Assembly (NCBI RefSeq): GCF_030936135.1
Contig: NC_082611.1
Coordinates: 9,935,001-9,999,000 of the forward strand
Direction: 5' to 3'
DNA from: Gavia stellata
Lineage: Eukaryota; Chordata; Aves; Gaviiformes; Gaviidae
DNA length: 64,000 bases
Position numbers and translations under genes: made by a program. Each line of letters begins with the position of its first letter. Within the stretch, counting starts at the first letter, position 1. Shown in pieces: positions 32,901 through 45,873 of the stretch. The notes below the pieces were generated by a model, which saw only the letters and a program-made list of their open reading frames with translations, had not been told where the DNA came from and searched no databases.

Positions 32901-35900
32901 CCCCGGGAGCTGCTCAGGCAGCACCGAAAATACCAAGAAGAAGGAGGGGAAGGCGGGGAAAGGATGTGACTACATGGGAGCTGCGGACAGGGCGTCGGTC
33001 CCGCGGCCCGGGGAGCACTGTAATGGAAACTCATCCCATCTGTGGGAAATCAAGGAGAAAACACTAAACCAAGCATGCTCAGTATGTTTTCTGACAGTTT
33101 TTATTTACAGTTGGTCCAAATCCCAGATTCCCTATTTTGTAAAGCCTGGATCTGGGCTTTTGGCATGCCTCGCTCTAGGTACTTGTGCTGGAGAGCGGCA
33201 GCTGGAGCAGTAATGCCCTCCTGGAGCAGAAGACACAAAGTAGTCAGGCTTCATGGGCAGCTGGCACATGGCAAGTTTTCCACGCTAAGGAAAACGTTTG
33301 ATGCATTTTCTTTAAGCAAAGAGCCCCAAGGAAACATTTCCCGTTAAAGCTGGCTCCCGCAGGCTGCCGAAGGAGGTGGGTGCCCTGCAGGAAGGTGCTG
33401 CCAGCTCAGTCCCGTGGCAGGCGAGGAGGCTGTAGCATGGTGGCATTTGCAGGTGAGGCCACCTTGCTGCTCCTAATGAGGCTGTCACTAATTAATTCTG
33501 TCCCTAATTCTCTGCCAAAATTTCCCATATTGGTGGCAGAGGGCTGTCCGCTGCGGAAACCCAAGCCAGAGGCTCCCTGAGGTGATGGAGCGGAGCTGTG
33601 TGTCCTGCCGAAACCCAGTGGTGAAGGAGCATCTCTGGTTGGTGCTACCACCTGAGCAGACACGGCTTGCCTCAGAGGCCTGTCATAAAAATTAGAAATT
33701 ATGTTCCCTCCCCGCTCTCAGAGTGACACCTTTCACTGTTGCTACTTCTGATGTGACAGTGTCAGGCAGAGAGGGCTCAGGTCACACTCATGTTTCACAC
33801 TAAATCTGGCCACAGTCATGGGCAACAGTGAGTGGGGATAAGGGGTCTGTCCCTCTCCCAAAGCAGTGACCGAGGCCGCTGCCCTGCTCTGCGTCTCCTG
33901 GGAGAGCACCGCTTCGGGCCAGGAGTCCCCAAAGAGGGGAGTCCCGGAAGCATCCTGGAAGGGGGTTTATGCCCCTTAAGTTAAAATCCAAGTGATGTTT
34001 TAACCAAAACACTGGGAATTGGGGCAGGGTGGTGGTTGGGAAGCAGGGTGTGCACGAGAGATTTGGCTGGAAGTGCCCGGGCAGGTCAGGTTGGACCCCC
34101 CTCGGCTGCCTCGCTTGATGGCATGGCAAGCGCCGGCCAGGGCCCCGTGGGACGGAGAAACTCAGCAGGGAGCTGGGCGTGAGGCTGCAGCGGGGCCCCT
34201 GCTAGAGCCAGCAGCGCCAAGCAGCAGCAACATTTCCCCCCTTGTTTCTACCTGCCCTGGATGTGGCCTTGCATCCTGGGCTCGTCACGCCCAGAGAGAC
34301 GAAGCTTTTTCTCCTTAATTTGGCACAATGTGGCTCAGGAGCTGGGATAGCTTCCCCACCATGGGCTCTCCAGACCTGCTGGATGGGCCCCTGCGGGGCT
34401 GGGAACGCTCAGCCCTGACTTCGACCTTAATGCACCGAAGATGTGATTATCCCAACGCAGCACAGCTCCTGTTGCACCATTACGCCCTGTTGCCGATGGG
34501 CTTCTGATACAAAGCAGCTTCCTCTGGGTGCAGACACCCATGTCACCCACGGTGGGGAGGGATTGTCACCTCCAGCTTTTCCCCACACGCAAATGACATG
34601 ATCTGCTCTGCAAATCTGAATTTCCCTGCAGCTCTCCATCCCTCTTAGCTCCTTCTGTTTTCATAGGGATTATAGAGCAAATCTTTGCACCAGACTCATT
34701 GAAAGCAAACCTCAGGTTCTTCTGAGGGAAGGCAGGAGGGATGGCTGCGATCCCAGGCAGCGGGCAACAGTCTGGCGGGATCCCATGGGAACCGAGCCTT
34801 TGCAGGGGCCGGCGGGTCAATGCACAGCAGGCTCCTGGGGGTGCGCGCAAACGAGCTCAGCAAAGTCAGACAAGAAATAGGTGCAGGGTAGGAAAAAGAA
34901 AAGCAAGTGGATGGAATCACATGGTGGATTTATCATCTTGGGAAAGGCAAAAATCAAGACGGAACGTTTTCTCTGAGGTTCTCTGCTCGAGCTCTGCCAG
35001 TGCACTTGAGCTAGAAGAGGGTGTGCACGGGGGGCACCTGGGAGCTGCACCGCGCGGGGCGGCAGGGGAAGGAAGAGTCATTCCAGACGCAAAATTTGGC
35101 AAAGGATGCTTCCTTTTCTTCCTCACCCAAACAACACTCTGAAGGCGAAGAACAAGTCCTTTCTCTGACACCTAGCAAGCGCCTGGCTGGACAGCCCAGT
35201 ATCCGCGCAGTCCTGCTGGGGATGACCAGGCATGCGTGAAATGATTAATGCCATTTCTTCCGTGCGTGGCAGTGCTTGGCAGGGCCAAGGCCGGTGCCGT
35301 ACGCAGGCAGCAGCATCGTCCCTGGCCTGCCCGCTCCCAGCCTGCGTGGCCACCACTGCAGCCCCATGGCTGTTAGTCTGGCTGTGTGCTACAGCAGATG
35401 AGACAGGAAAATGTCCCTCCGATGTGCATTGCAGCTGGATGAGTTACACACGGTTGTATGCATTGGGAGGGAGAGAGGGAGCTTTTGCAGCGGCACATAT
35501 GTGAGAGAGTGCTGCCATCTTTTGGCTATGCAAATCAGGAGCGGTATGGAGGAGTTAGTTACAGAGGGGTCCTATGGCGACGCGCGTTGGCTGGGGCAAT
35601 GTTGCTTGTGCACTACTTTATTTTGTTCTGTGTATTTTTACCGTTATTCCCATTACCATGTATTATTCCTGTACTGTGTGAAGTGACCCTGGGTGCGAGG
35701 GGAGAGCCCTGACCTATACTTAGCGCTGGCCGAGGGGACGCTGGTGGCTCCCAACAGCCCAAGCTGAGCATCCAAGCAAGAGTACTGTGTTGCGGGACAC
35801 CAGCATCCCTTTCTTCCAAACAAAATGCTTGATCAACTATCTATTTTTAGCATTTCAACCCAACATAGATAAAGATTTTTCTGTAAATTTGAGAATTAAT

Positions 35901-36180
35901 TATTGAATGATGGAGAGTCTCAAGCTTATCTATTTGCTTCAGTGGCGTACTGCAATATCTGGAGCCACATAATTAGCACTTTCCTGGGTTTAAAAATGGA
36001 GTTTACAATCAGCAAACAAGTGAGCACTCTTGTTTTATGTACAGCGTTTACTGTGTGTGTGTTGCCCAGGATTGAATGGTAAATACTGCCACGAAGCACA
36101 ACAGGTTTCAGAAATTAACTTTAGAAAATAGGATATCTGGTCCCTCTCCAGTGAGCACCATCCAGAGCTAAGCATGTCTC

Positions 36181-36200
36181 CATCCATCCATCCATCCATC
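36181..36200 (+). repeat. (CATC)5 microsatellite
   Basis: Five perfect CATC units. Confidence 0.9.
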
Positions 36201-38649
36201 ACCACAAAATCCACCAGTGTGATTTCTCTCAAAGGAAATAGGTTATGCTTTAACAGCTCCAGGGCACCATCAGCTGTAGAGGTTATTTGTCAGTACAGCG
36301 GCCTTTCTTTTTCATTTGTGTGGGTCCACACAGCTCATCTGTGGTCCTTTGCCTTTGAAAAGGGAAAGAAAATGGAAATTATTGGAAAGATACAAGTGAA
36401 TACTCGTGGCTGCCGCGGCTGGACATAGGAAACGCAAGCTGACGGCTCGCTTCCCAAGCGAGGCGGGAGCCGAGCTGCCACCCACACTGCAGTGGCATGT
36501 TTTGAACCCCACTGAGGTTGCTTTGTGCTGTGGACCCCTTCCCTGGCCGGGAAGCACTGGTCATTGGTACCCGCTTTGGCTCCATCGCGGCCATGGTCCT
36601 GCCCAGTGGTTTGGCTGCAGCTGCACAGTGCTGGGCTGAAATACCTCCCCAGGGGCTCACCCTGATTTCAACATCTCTTCTGGGGTGAATGCTTTTGGGA
36701 GAACAGCCCTGTGACAATAGCCCTGAAAAGCTATCATGAGCATTTGCTCTATAGGTCACTCCTATCCTTCCCATGGCAATTAAGCCAATATTTGAGCAGC
36801 CTTGAAAAAAGAAAGAAAAATTGCCTGGGGAGATGAGAGGGTCAAAATGTGCCGGGTATTTCGTTGATGCAGATGTAATCCATTTGTATGTGACATCTCT
36901 GGCAGTGACATAAGCTGTTTTCCCAAATATAAGGCTGTCAATATATCACTTTTCCAATACAGAAAAATAAATTTCAGTGATGCTGCACTGAAAGAAGGTG
37001 AGGGCATGGGGGGATGGGGACCTGCTCTGAGCTAATAGCCCTTGCTGAGAATATGAATGTTGAACTGGCATATTTCAGGCTGTTTTTCTTGCCTCTGCCC
37101 AAATCAACAGTGGTGACTCATCACGGCAGACGGTATCAGCTGCCATAGTGTTCGCAGTGGTTCATAGCGCAGGCTGCCGAAACCCGCTGCTTTCCTCTGC
37201 TGCTGACAGGAGCAGGACTCTGATCCCAGCCATCCTGGGCACCAAAACAATGATTGCTCAATGGAAATGTGGTTTCAGGAGCCTGAGACCCTAAGTTTTA
37301 TTTTCAGTACCAAAAGAAGCGGTGCTGCGCACCTCTGCTGGGATGGGAAACTGCGAAAGATGGGGCAGAGTCCATCCCAGCGGGCGCTGGGGAAGAGGAG
37401 CTATGAGATGGGCGGCCCGGTGCTCCTGCCTGGCAAATCCCACAGACACAGCCCCGCAAGGGTCTGAGTGTCGTGGTACCGCTGTGGTAGTGATACGGGA
37501 ACTCTGCAAGAGGTAGACAAACAAAGGTCTGGGTTTAGCCTCCTTCTCCCCCACTTGCCCTTTGGCCATCCCTATGCCACCATGGCTGCTGCCAGAGCAT
37601 CCCTGCGGATGCAAGCCCAGTGTTTCCCCTACCCTACCCCCCCTCAGCAAGGACTAAAGCGAAGGGGAGCCAGGGCCCGCTGGGCCATGCTGCAGCACCC
37701 TTTTGGTCTGGGTAGCTGAGTCCCTGTCTCATGGAGACCAGGATGTTGGGTGGGGAAAGGGAGTTTGGCACCTTGGTGTCCTGGCCCAGTATGAATTCAA
37801 GATGCCTCCAGGCCATGTCCCCAAACCCGTGACGGGGGCTCTCCGCATGCACACACTTGCATAGAGCTGGTGCAAGGTTGGTGGGGGTCCAGCTCCTTCC
37901 CCATGTGGGGATCAGTGTCTGGGGCTCCCCATGGCCCTGCGGGTAGGAGGCATTGCTCAGCACCTCCCCTGCCAAACCCACCACTGCCCACCCAAAACCT
38001 CCTGGCTGGTGGCTCCAGGAGGGCCAGCGTGGCGCTCGGCAGGGCGGAGTGGGCATGCTGGGGCACTGCCAGGGCTGCACGGGCTCTGCAAGCCCTCTCC
38101 TCCGGGACCACACGTGCACACCGCTGGGGACTGGGGAATACCTGGATTTCTCTAGGAAAGCTGCAGGACATGGATGTCACTCAGAAGCTTTTGCTGAGCA
38201 GCCTGTCATGATTGAGAAGGAAAGCCTCAGTACTTGTAGTCATTTTCCAGAACTGACCAGCACGGCTTAGCAAAAGGTCACTCTGTGGCTGGAGCCGACC
38301 AACAGTCCTTATGGGTGCAGGTACATACCCAGAGCACCAGCAAAAATAGCAAATGATGAAACACACTGGCAGGACCTGGGAGGATTTAGTTCAGCTTGCT
38401 ACAGAGGGAAGTATTTCAGTAGCTTTTCAAGGTCAATAGAGATGCCCTTTTGCCTTGGAAGTCCTTGTTGCTGCAGCTCCTCTCTCCCTCTTGCTTGGGA
38501 ATGGAAATGCAGTAGAATTTAAAGGAGCAGAGCTGAAAGCTGCTGCTTTTGGCACAGCGAAAGCCCCAGCTGCTCTGCTCAGGTTTTGGGGAGAAGACAA
38601 CCTTCTCCGCTGCCCAGGCAGCTCCCTGCACAGAAAGCAATGGGATGGG

Positions 38650-39915
38650 GAAAGCGTAAGCCTGCATAATCATCGCTATTAACGCTGTCAGCCCGGCCCA
38701 TCTCCAAAGGCATTCTCCCTCGAATGCCAACCTCACAGATATTAACCAACCAGCCAGGCAGATTAGATTAACCAGATTTCTGCGTCCAAAACTGATGCTG
38801 ATATCCACTGATTGGAAATCACTCCAGAGCACAGGCAGTTAAATAGGAAGGTGTTTCCTATTCCCCCACAAGTGTTTCACAAGGAGATAGGGATTCATAA
38901 TAAGAGGAGGCAGAGGAGACACGGAGCAAGGCTGAGTTAGCAAGGAGTTTGGTATGCTTTTGGTCTGATGGTTACTACAGCCTCAGGAATTTTCTAATTA
39001 GCTGTGTGGGACAACTAATTATCTTGTCAGCCAGTAAGTCAAATAGTAATTCGGTTTGAGCACACTTTTTTTTTTTTTTGGCATTTGGAGGCATATTTGG
39101 CACTTTGGCATCTCCGTGCGCTGCAGCCCGTTAATCCCCCCGGCTCTGCGGGAAGGTGGGCTCCCACCCGCCCGGTCTCTGGGGTCACACTGCACACAGC
39201 CTCACGGCTGCTGCAGCAAAGCAGGACAAAACGCTGGGGTTTGGGGTTTTTTTGTTTGTTTGGGGGTTTTTTTTGCATCCCACAGGACCCTGGATTACAT
39301 CTCAAAGATGGGGCCAAAAGACAAGCCCAGCGTGAATGGGAGCTTTCAGCCTGCTATAGGGATGCAGTGGTCCACAAGAGCCAGAGCTAGCAGAAAATAA
39401 AAGCCTGAATGTTTTTAATAAAAGACATGGGTCTGAGCCAGCAGTACAGAAACTTTTGCATTTAGCACATGCGCTGGTTACCCCAGGCCCTAATTTCCTC
39501 AGTCTTTTATGCTTCCCGTGTGAGTAACCGAAGCTGTGGGCACTGGATGGGGCAGAAATTAACAGCTGGAAAAGGCATTTTTCCCACCTACTTGGTAAAC
39601 ATTTTCAGTCTGTGGGCTTAATCCTGCTCTGAGTGATACCAGAGTAAATCTGAAGTTTATTTAATTTATTAAATATACCCCAGGTGTAATGAAATGCAGA
39701 ATTTGTCCCTGTATCTGACAAGGGATCCACATCCTGGGTAGGAGAAGGAAATCCAGGATCAATGCTGTATTTTCCCCCATCAGTGTAAGAGTTATCTCCC
39801 CCACCTCCACTGAGCCAAGGGATAGTGGGACCAGGGCATGACTTACATTAATAATGAGCTGAGTCCTAATGAGGCTAATCACCAGCTAATTAAAGTCCTC
39901 CTATTAGATATCCTG
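38650..39915. promoter_or_regulatory. Cluster of homeodomain-type sites (candidate enhancer)
   Basis: Repeated TAATTA cores occur in a compact area: the palindrome CTAATTAG at 38994-39001, ACTAATTATC from 39014, and AGTAATTCG from about 39045. Farther on, TCCTAATGAGGCTAATCACC and AGCTAATTAAAG occur at about 39863-39895. A stretch at 38660-38830 has further ATTAACC and GATTAGATTAACC words. A T16 run and a T8 run interrupt the block, and no coding potential is seen. Function is inferred from motif density only. Confidence 0.3.
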
Positions 39916-42046
39916 TGCTGCTTTGCCCTAACATACAGCATGGGGAGTACTTAGCTGAGGAAGCTGAAACAATTTCTTTGGAATACGTTCCAAAATTAAT
40001 TTAATATACAGTGTCTGCTGGGACTGGGTGAGTCAGAGCGCTGTGATGGGACTGTGAATGTGCTGCAGTTTATTTGTACTGAAGTTTAAATAAGATTGAT
40101 GGAGCCATAAAAACATTATTGAAGAGACTTCATGGTGGAGCCTAGGGGGGAAATAAAGCACAGCAACAGGCTCTTGGTTTTGTAGCATCCTCCCACCTCA
40201 CTGTAAAGGTGTGATGGTGGTAGGACTTCTTCATTGGATGGGTTTGGGTCTGCACAGAACTGTGGATTGCTCTAGGCTGGGATGGATGCCTGGGACTTGC
40301 AAGACTCACCAAAGCTCTGCAAGGAGATTTCCCAGGAGATGAGAGATGGCCTGTGGAGCCATATATAGTAGAAGTTTAAGGTCAACCTGAATTTTCTGGT
40401 TTAGATCTGAGGTTTTGTCAGAATTGGCCTTGAGGAAGAAAGCTTGCAAACCTGTGAGGCCACTGCGGTGGGGATAACTTGGTGAGGATGCGGAGGTCCC
40501 AACTGACTTGAGATGCAGCTCCTGAACAGCTGAGATCCTCAGACTTGCCCTTTTCAACTGCAAATTCATATTTAGTTGTCTCCTAACGCCTTTCATTAGC
40601 AAACACACCGAGCACTGGTCCCAGAAGTATTCCTTTCCCTTTTACCCACTGAGGACCTGAACATGCCCCCATGGTTGAAGCGTAAAAATGTTCTGGTCCA
40701 AAGGGCACAGGCAAAAGGCTGGATTTGGCCAATTCACTGCTTCCCTTGACCCATTTTTTTAAAAACGTCCCACAAGCGGAGAGCTCGAATCTCTTCCTGT
40801 ATTCCTTGAAACAGTGATAGGAGAGTAGACTAGAGGAAGCCCTTTGGCTGCTTGGGATGAGTCAGGGCCATGGCAGGGAAAGGTGGTTTGGAACAGAAAC
40901 CAGAAAATCCAGAACTGCTGAAGATTTTGCTGAGAGTTACTGGTGCTCAGACAGTTCAGAGATGGCTTGGGATGCTGTAATACCTCTTGGAAAAGAGCAT
41001 TTGTGCTCCGACAGGAGAAACTAATCTCTGTTGCTGGCTGTGGTGCCTGGGAGAGTCTTTGCAGCAGCAGGTGACCGCAGTTAGGAAGGGAGGTGCCTTG
41101 AGCGTCCGGTCACCTCTTGCTGAATCTGAGGTTGTCCCTCCACATTCCTTTTTCTCCAGGGCAGCTGAAGTTGTTCCTCACCCCACTCCTTCCCAGTGGT
41201 GCCGGTGCCTCAGCCCATGGAGCTGTGCAGCAAACCCCACCAGGCTGGAAACCGGAGACTGCCCATCTGCCACAAATGCTTTTGGAAGCAGAGCAAAAGA
41301 AATTGGATGGATGGTATAATAAAACTACAAAGGATTATTGGCTTTGGTTTGCTTTTCAAAGATTAAGTAGCTCTTTCAAGTGTCTTGGGCTTCATTTATC
41401 ACCTAGATATAGACCAGCACAGGCAAGTACATTTATGGTGCAAGATATCTCTAAAGGTCTTTCTTTATACTTCACAGCTGTGAGGTATCAAACCCTCAGC
41501 TTTTTAATGATAATTCAGTGAAAGTAAGCCATAAAGAGGAGCAGCAAGTATATGTGGAGCTGTGGCAGTCTGCAACCACAGGCTGGGCACCCGTGGGCCC
41601 CTGGCAGCTCCGCTTTCCCAGTGCTCGTCACACTGTCACGTTGCCAGCATGCTTCAGCATCAGGGATGGCCCGGGAAGAGTGACAAAAAGCCTGCTGTAA
41701 AATGTTTACAGGCATCCTATTTTGGCTAAACCTTCTCCTTTTGGGTTTGTAGAAAGGTTTAGTGGCGGCTGCTGCCTTGAGGTTTTCAATGCTGCACGTG
41801 CGCAGCTGACGCATACAATGTTTCTCACTTGGAAATCCCTTTCCAAATGTGCTGAGACCTCAGCTTCAGGGCAAGAGCAAGAAAGATTCAGGACACACCA
41901 GGAGTTCCAGCCGGGATATTTCTATCATTGCTGAATAAAAAGTGCTAAAGCAGAATCCTTCTGAGTAATTCAGTCTCCCTTTGCAACTGGGCGTGTGAGT
42001 CATCAATACGTTGACACGTACTCACTGTTGAGTGACACGATACTGT

Positions 42047-42076
42047 TGACACCAGATTTTGCTAAATCTGGTGTCA
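42047..42076. repeat. Perfect 13-bp inverted repeat with 4-base loop
   Basis: TGACACCAGATTT (42047-42059) pairs perfectly with AAATCTGGTGTCA (42064-42076) around TGCT. Two more TGACAC words lie just upstream (42012-42017 and 42033-42038). The stem is too short for a microRNA precursor. It may be a palindromic protein-binding site. Confidence 0.85.
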
Positions 42077-45000
42077 TTTGTTTCACTAGTAGTGTTGATG
42101 TACAAAAGGCATTGAAATTAAGTGCTGCATGTTAAAGATCAATTAGCTTTTACTCCCACTGAAAATGACATTGGTATTTGGAAGACATATGTGCACCCAC
42201 GTCCCCGCTTATGCTCACTGGGAAATTTATGGCTCTCTCCCCAGCTGCAGAGAGGCCATTTCCTCTGCAGTGAACTTGAAACTTTGGTTTCTAGCTCTGC
42301 TCTTTCTCCATTTGAGTATGTTTTTGTGTGCAGGAAGGAAAGCCCTGGGAAGAGCAAGCGGGTCGGTGCTGGCTAGGAGAGGCTGGGAGACGCCTGCTAC
42401 TCTTCAGACCTCGCTCCCTTCTCCTGGGGCTTATTCTGGGTAACCAAAGGAGCTGATTCACATAATGTGTGTGGGCTGCAGGTGGAAACACATCACCTGC
42501 CATGAAAGCTGCACCCCTGGGGTTGTTAACAGCAGCTTAAGGGGAGGAGGGCAGGGAGAAGGGGAAGCACTGTTACAGGTACCTCCATGGTGTGAGATCT
42601 GGTGCAGGTGTTTGCAAGGCTGGTACCAAGGACTTTGTGCTGCTCTACCAGAAAAGAGGTGAGGCAGGAGTAAACCACGGTAAAGGTGCTTGCCTAGGTT
42701 ACTGGTGGCACTGGGTTAAGCTTGTCCTGGTCCTTGCAGGTGTCCTTATGTGGGTGGCATGTGGCCCTGCTGATTGCTGGTGTGCTCCTCTGCCTCCACT
42801 GGTTTGAACAGGGAGGGGTTTAATGCTGTTCTTTACTTAAGCAGCTTTGCTTACCAGTTCCCTGTGATCTTGGGCCACTGTTTTAAAAGAAAGTGGTATT
42901 TCGAGGAGTAAAGTGCATTCCTCAGATGCATTGTTAAAAGCAACAGTCATCCTTGAATATGGGGTGGCATCTGCCCAGACTTTCCTGTTCCTGTGGCTGG
43001 TGTTGCAAGGAGGTGGAGGCGGCTGTTGCCCAATGCCCGTGACTAAGGCACCCCTCCCTGCCCACAGCTCTCGCAGGCGGCGGGCACCCGCATCAGATCC
43101 CAGCCCTGCTGGGGACTGGGAGGGCCAGCAAGGGCTCTGCAGGAGCAGACCTGGGCCAAAATAACCCTGGGAAAAGGGGGCTCGGGGGTCTATTTTCACC
43201 CCGATAATTTCCCTGATGTGGTTAATGGGGGTGGAGAGGGGTTGCTGCTCATGGTGGAAGGTGGTGCTCAAGAAATTTCTTGCTGCCAAAAGAAATGCCT
43301 GAGAGGTGGTTGCAGGTGGCAGCTGGCTTCAGCCATCATTCAAGAATTACAAAATGAAAGAAACCAGCACTGAAGGGAGGTTTCTTCCACTGGATCAGTT
43401 CCCTGGTGTGGTTTTTGCACTGTGCCTCCCCAAAAAAAGGTGTAGTGGCTCAATTTGGGCAGGACTGAGCCCGCGGGAAGAGGCTCTGCCTGGGCCAGCT
43501 CTGCCCTTGAGAGGAGGACGATGTGCTGGGGGCCAAGCAGGTGAAACACAAGGCTCCCTCCTGCCACTTCTGTCTCTTCTGGACCCAGAAATTCAAACAC
43601 TGCTGCATAAAGGATATGTGTGCCTTTTCTTGTGTTCTGGCTTACTTTCTCCTCTGTCCCTGTGTGAAGATTAGCTACAAGAGTGATTTCAACTGCCCGG
43701 AGTGACAGACTGGAAAGACAGAGGGATGCGCGTGCTCTACCTCTCCTTTATATTGAAGTTGTAGATGTTATTTGTCACTTCCAATTGTGTGTGTGATTTT
43801 GTCAGTTTAATCAGATTGCTCTTGTTAATGCTAGATATGCTCAGGGGCTCCTTTATGTTCCTTCCTATGTCAGGCGAGGCTCCAGCATGGGCAGGGTGGG
43901 GGAAGGCCATCCCGATGCCCTGCAGCCTTCCCAAAGGGCTGCCGGCCAGGGATGCTGCTGGGGGGCTGTGCCCAGCTTCGGGCGCAGGCTGGGGCTGGAT
44001 GCACAGAAGCAGCCTGTCGGGACCATCAGCAGTGCCGGTCCCCACCATGATGCTGGTCTCCGGGGAGGCCCGCAGGAACTTGCCCAGTCACCGAAGGCAT
44101 CTGTGAGCGACGGCAGGGAGGGCAGCAGTAAGAAACTTGACGTCACCCACTACGGCTGCTCGTTCCGTCTCGCTTGCCGGGGACTATTTTTAGCATTATC
44201 TCAAAAGTGCCTCCTCGCCAGGGTTTAGTTGCTTAGCAGCCGCCTCACAGCTGGCGTGATTAGGATGGGAGCAGGCGGTTATTAATGCACACGTGCGGAG
44301 ATTACCTTGCGGTTTCCACCCAGTCACTGCCCCAAAACCTAGCAGCTCTCAGGTGTGTGGGGCTGGGGGGTTTCTGCCCCAGGGGCTGACCTCCCTTGCG
44401 TGCAGCGGTGACAAACCCCACTGGCCTCGGGGGGCTGCCTGCATCCCCCGTCCCGTGCTCACCCCTCTGGTACAGCAAGGCCCCTTCCCTCTGGGTCTGC
44501 TCTGTTTGGGAACAGGCATCAAAAAAGGGGTTCGGGCTGAAAATATGTCTCTGTGGAAGTCCACAACCCGCAGCCAAGAAAAAGCGATGCACAAAAGATT
44601 GGCAGGATGCTTTGTTTATTCTTTGGTGAGCCATTTTACTTTCAGATGATCTGTTTTCTCTGACATATATAGAATTGCATGTTTCTAAAACTGCCTACCA
44701 GGATTGCTGGTGTCTGAGAGTGGAATTATGTTTGTCGTAAAGTCAGTGATACCCTCAGTCATAATAGAGCTCTCAGAAGACAAAGGGAGTTATTTTCTCA
44801 AATTGAAAAGTTTGATACTTAAATTATATCTGCTTAAATTGATTAAATCAGATTGCTGAGCCACAGATAACTCTGTAAATACATTAAGCCGAAGAAAAAA
44901 TTCTTTTAAGTCTCCATGCCCTGACAGCCTCCTTTTAAAGCTGGAAAAACCTGGAATGAGTTACTGTAGGTGCAAATACAATACACAAAAAGGACTTTTA

Positions 45001-45825
45001 GGGACTGGTTTCCAAAATGGCAGGAGCCCAAGCTGATGCACAACTGTAAGCACGTCCCAGCCGCTGGCAAAGTGATGTCTGCACATGGAGACCACTGCAG
45101 CCTTCCAACAGTCATAGTATTGCAGCTCCTCCTAGGAGTTACTGCAAGAGGTTATTTAGACAGGGAAGTTGTTCTTCAGCTTCTGTTCAGTGATGGTCTT
45201 GCTCAGTGGTGGTGTTGGACAGTGTCTCTTCAGGATGGCCACCGTGCAGAGGGACAGCCAGCATGGCTCAGCCAAGTGCCTGCCCTAAGGAGCCTCCGTA
45301 AAGGGACAGACAGGTCTTGGAGATTAGGTGGCAAAGACAGGGGCTTTTGTGGATGGGCAGAAAGGGACATCCACCACCTTAATGCTATCCTCAACCGTGG
45401 TCTGGCCCTCAGCGCTCTCTGTTTTGAGCTGTTATAAAACAAGAACTTCCTTAGCAGAGTCCCAGCTGGGGACAGCAACCCCTCATTAGCACCCTTAATC
45501 CTTTCCAAATTCCAGGATAGTGCAAATATAGTCATCAAGAGTGATCAAAAGCTTGCACACGGACATGGAGAAATACCACTAGAGATTGCACAAAGTGGAA
45601 AATTGGGCATAATCTGATAAACCTGAAAAATCAGGCTGAGGCTGTGTGTGCCTTCTGGGGCACATCCTAGTCCTGTCTGCCCAAGATTTCAGGGAAATGC
45701 TGTAGCTCCTGTTCCTGCACTCGCACCTCCTCATCATGTATGACTAGATATGTCTGGGAGTGCATCCAAGCTGGAGAGCGGTGATGCAAAGGCACAGGTC
45801 TCTGAGCACAGGCAAAGGAGGTACT

Positions 45826-45873
45826 GGGAAGGGGAGGGCCGTGGGGGGGTGTGGGAAGGGCTGTTGGGGTGGG
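45826..45873 (+). other. G-quadruplex-prone G-run cluster
   Basis: Eight runs of three or more G occur within 48 bases, with loops of one to five bases. The cluster fits the standard quadruplex pattern on the + strand. Confidence 0.7.

Larger units (their letters stand above)
28460..38650. other. Intergenic DNA, no gene recognised
   Basis: Open frames in this stretch have no domain or family resemblance. The stretch contains a motif-dense block at 28930-29280, another at about 32090-32230 with ATAAACAATATTG and CATCTG words, a 33-bp tandem duplication (32835-32900) and a CATC microsatellite (36181-36200). Confidence 0.55.
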
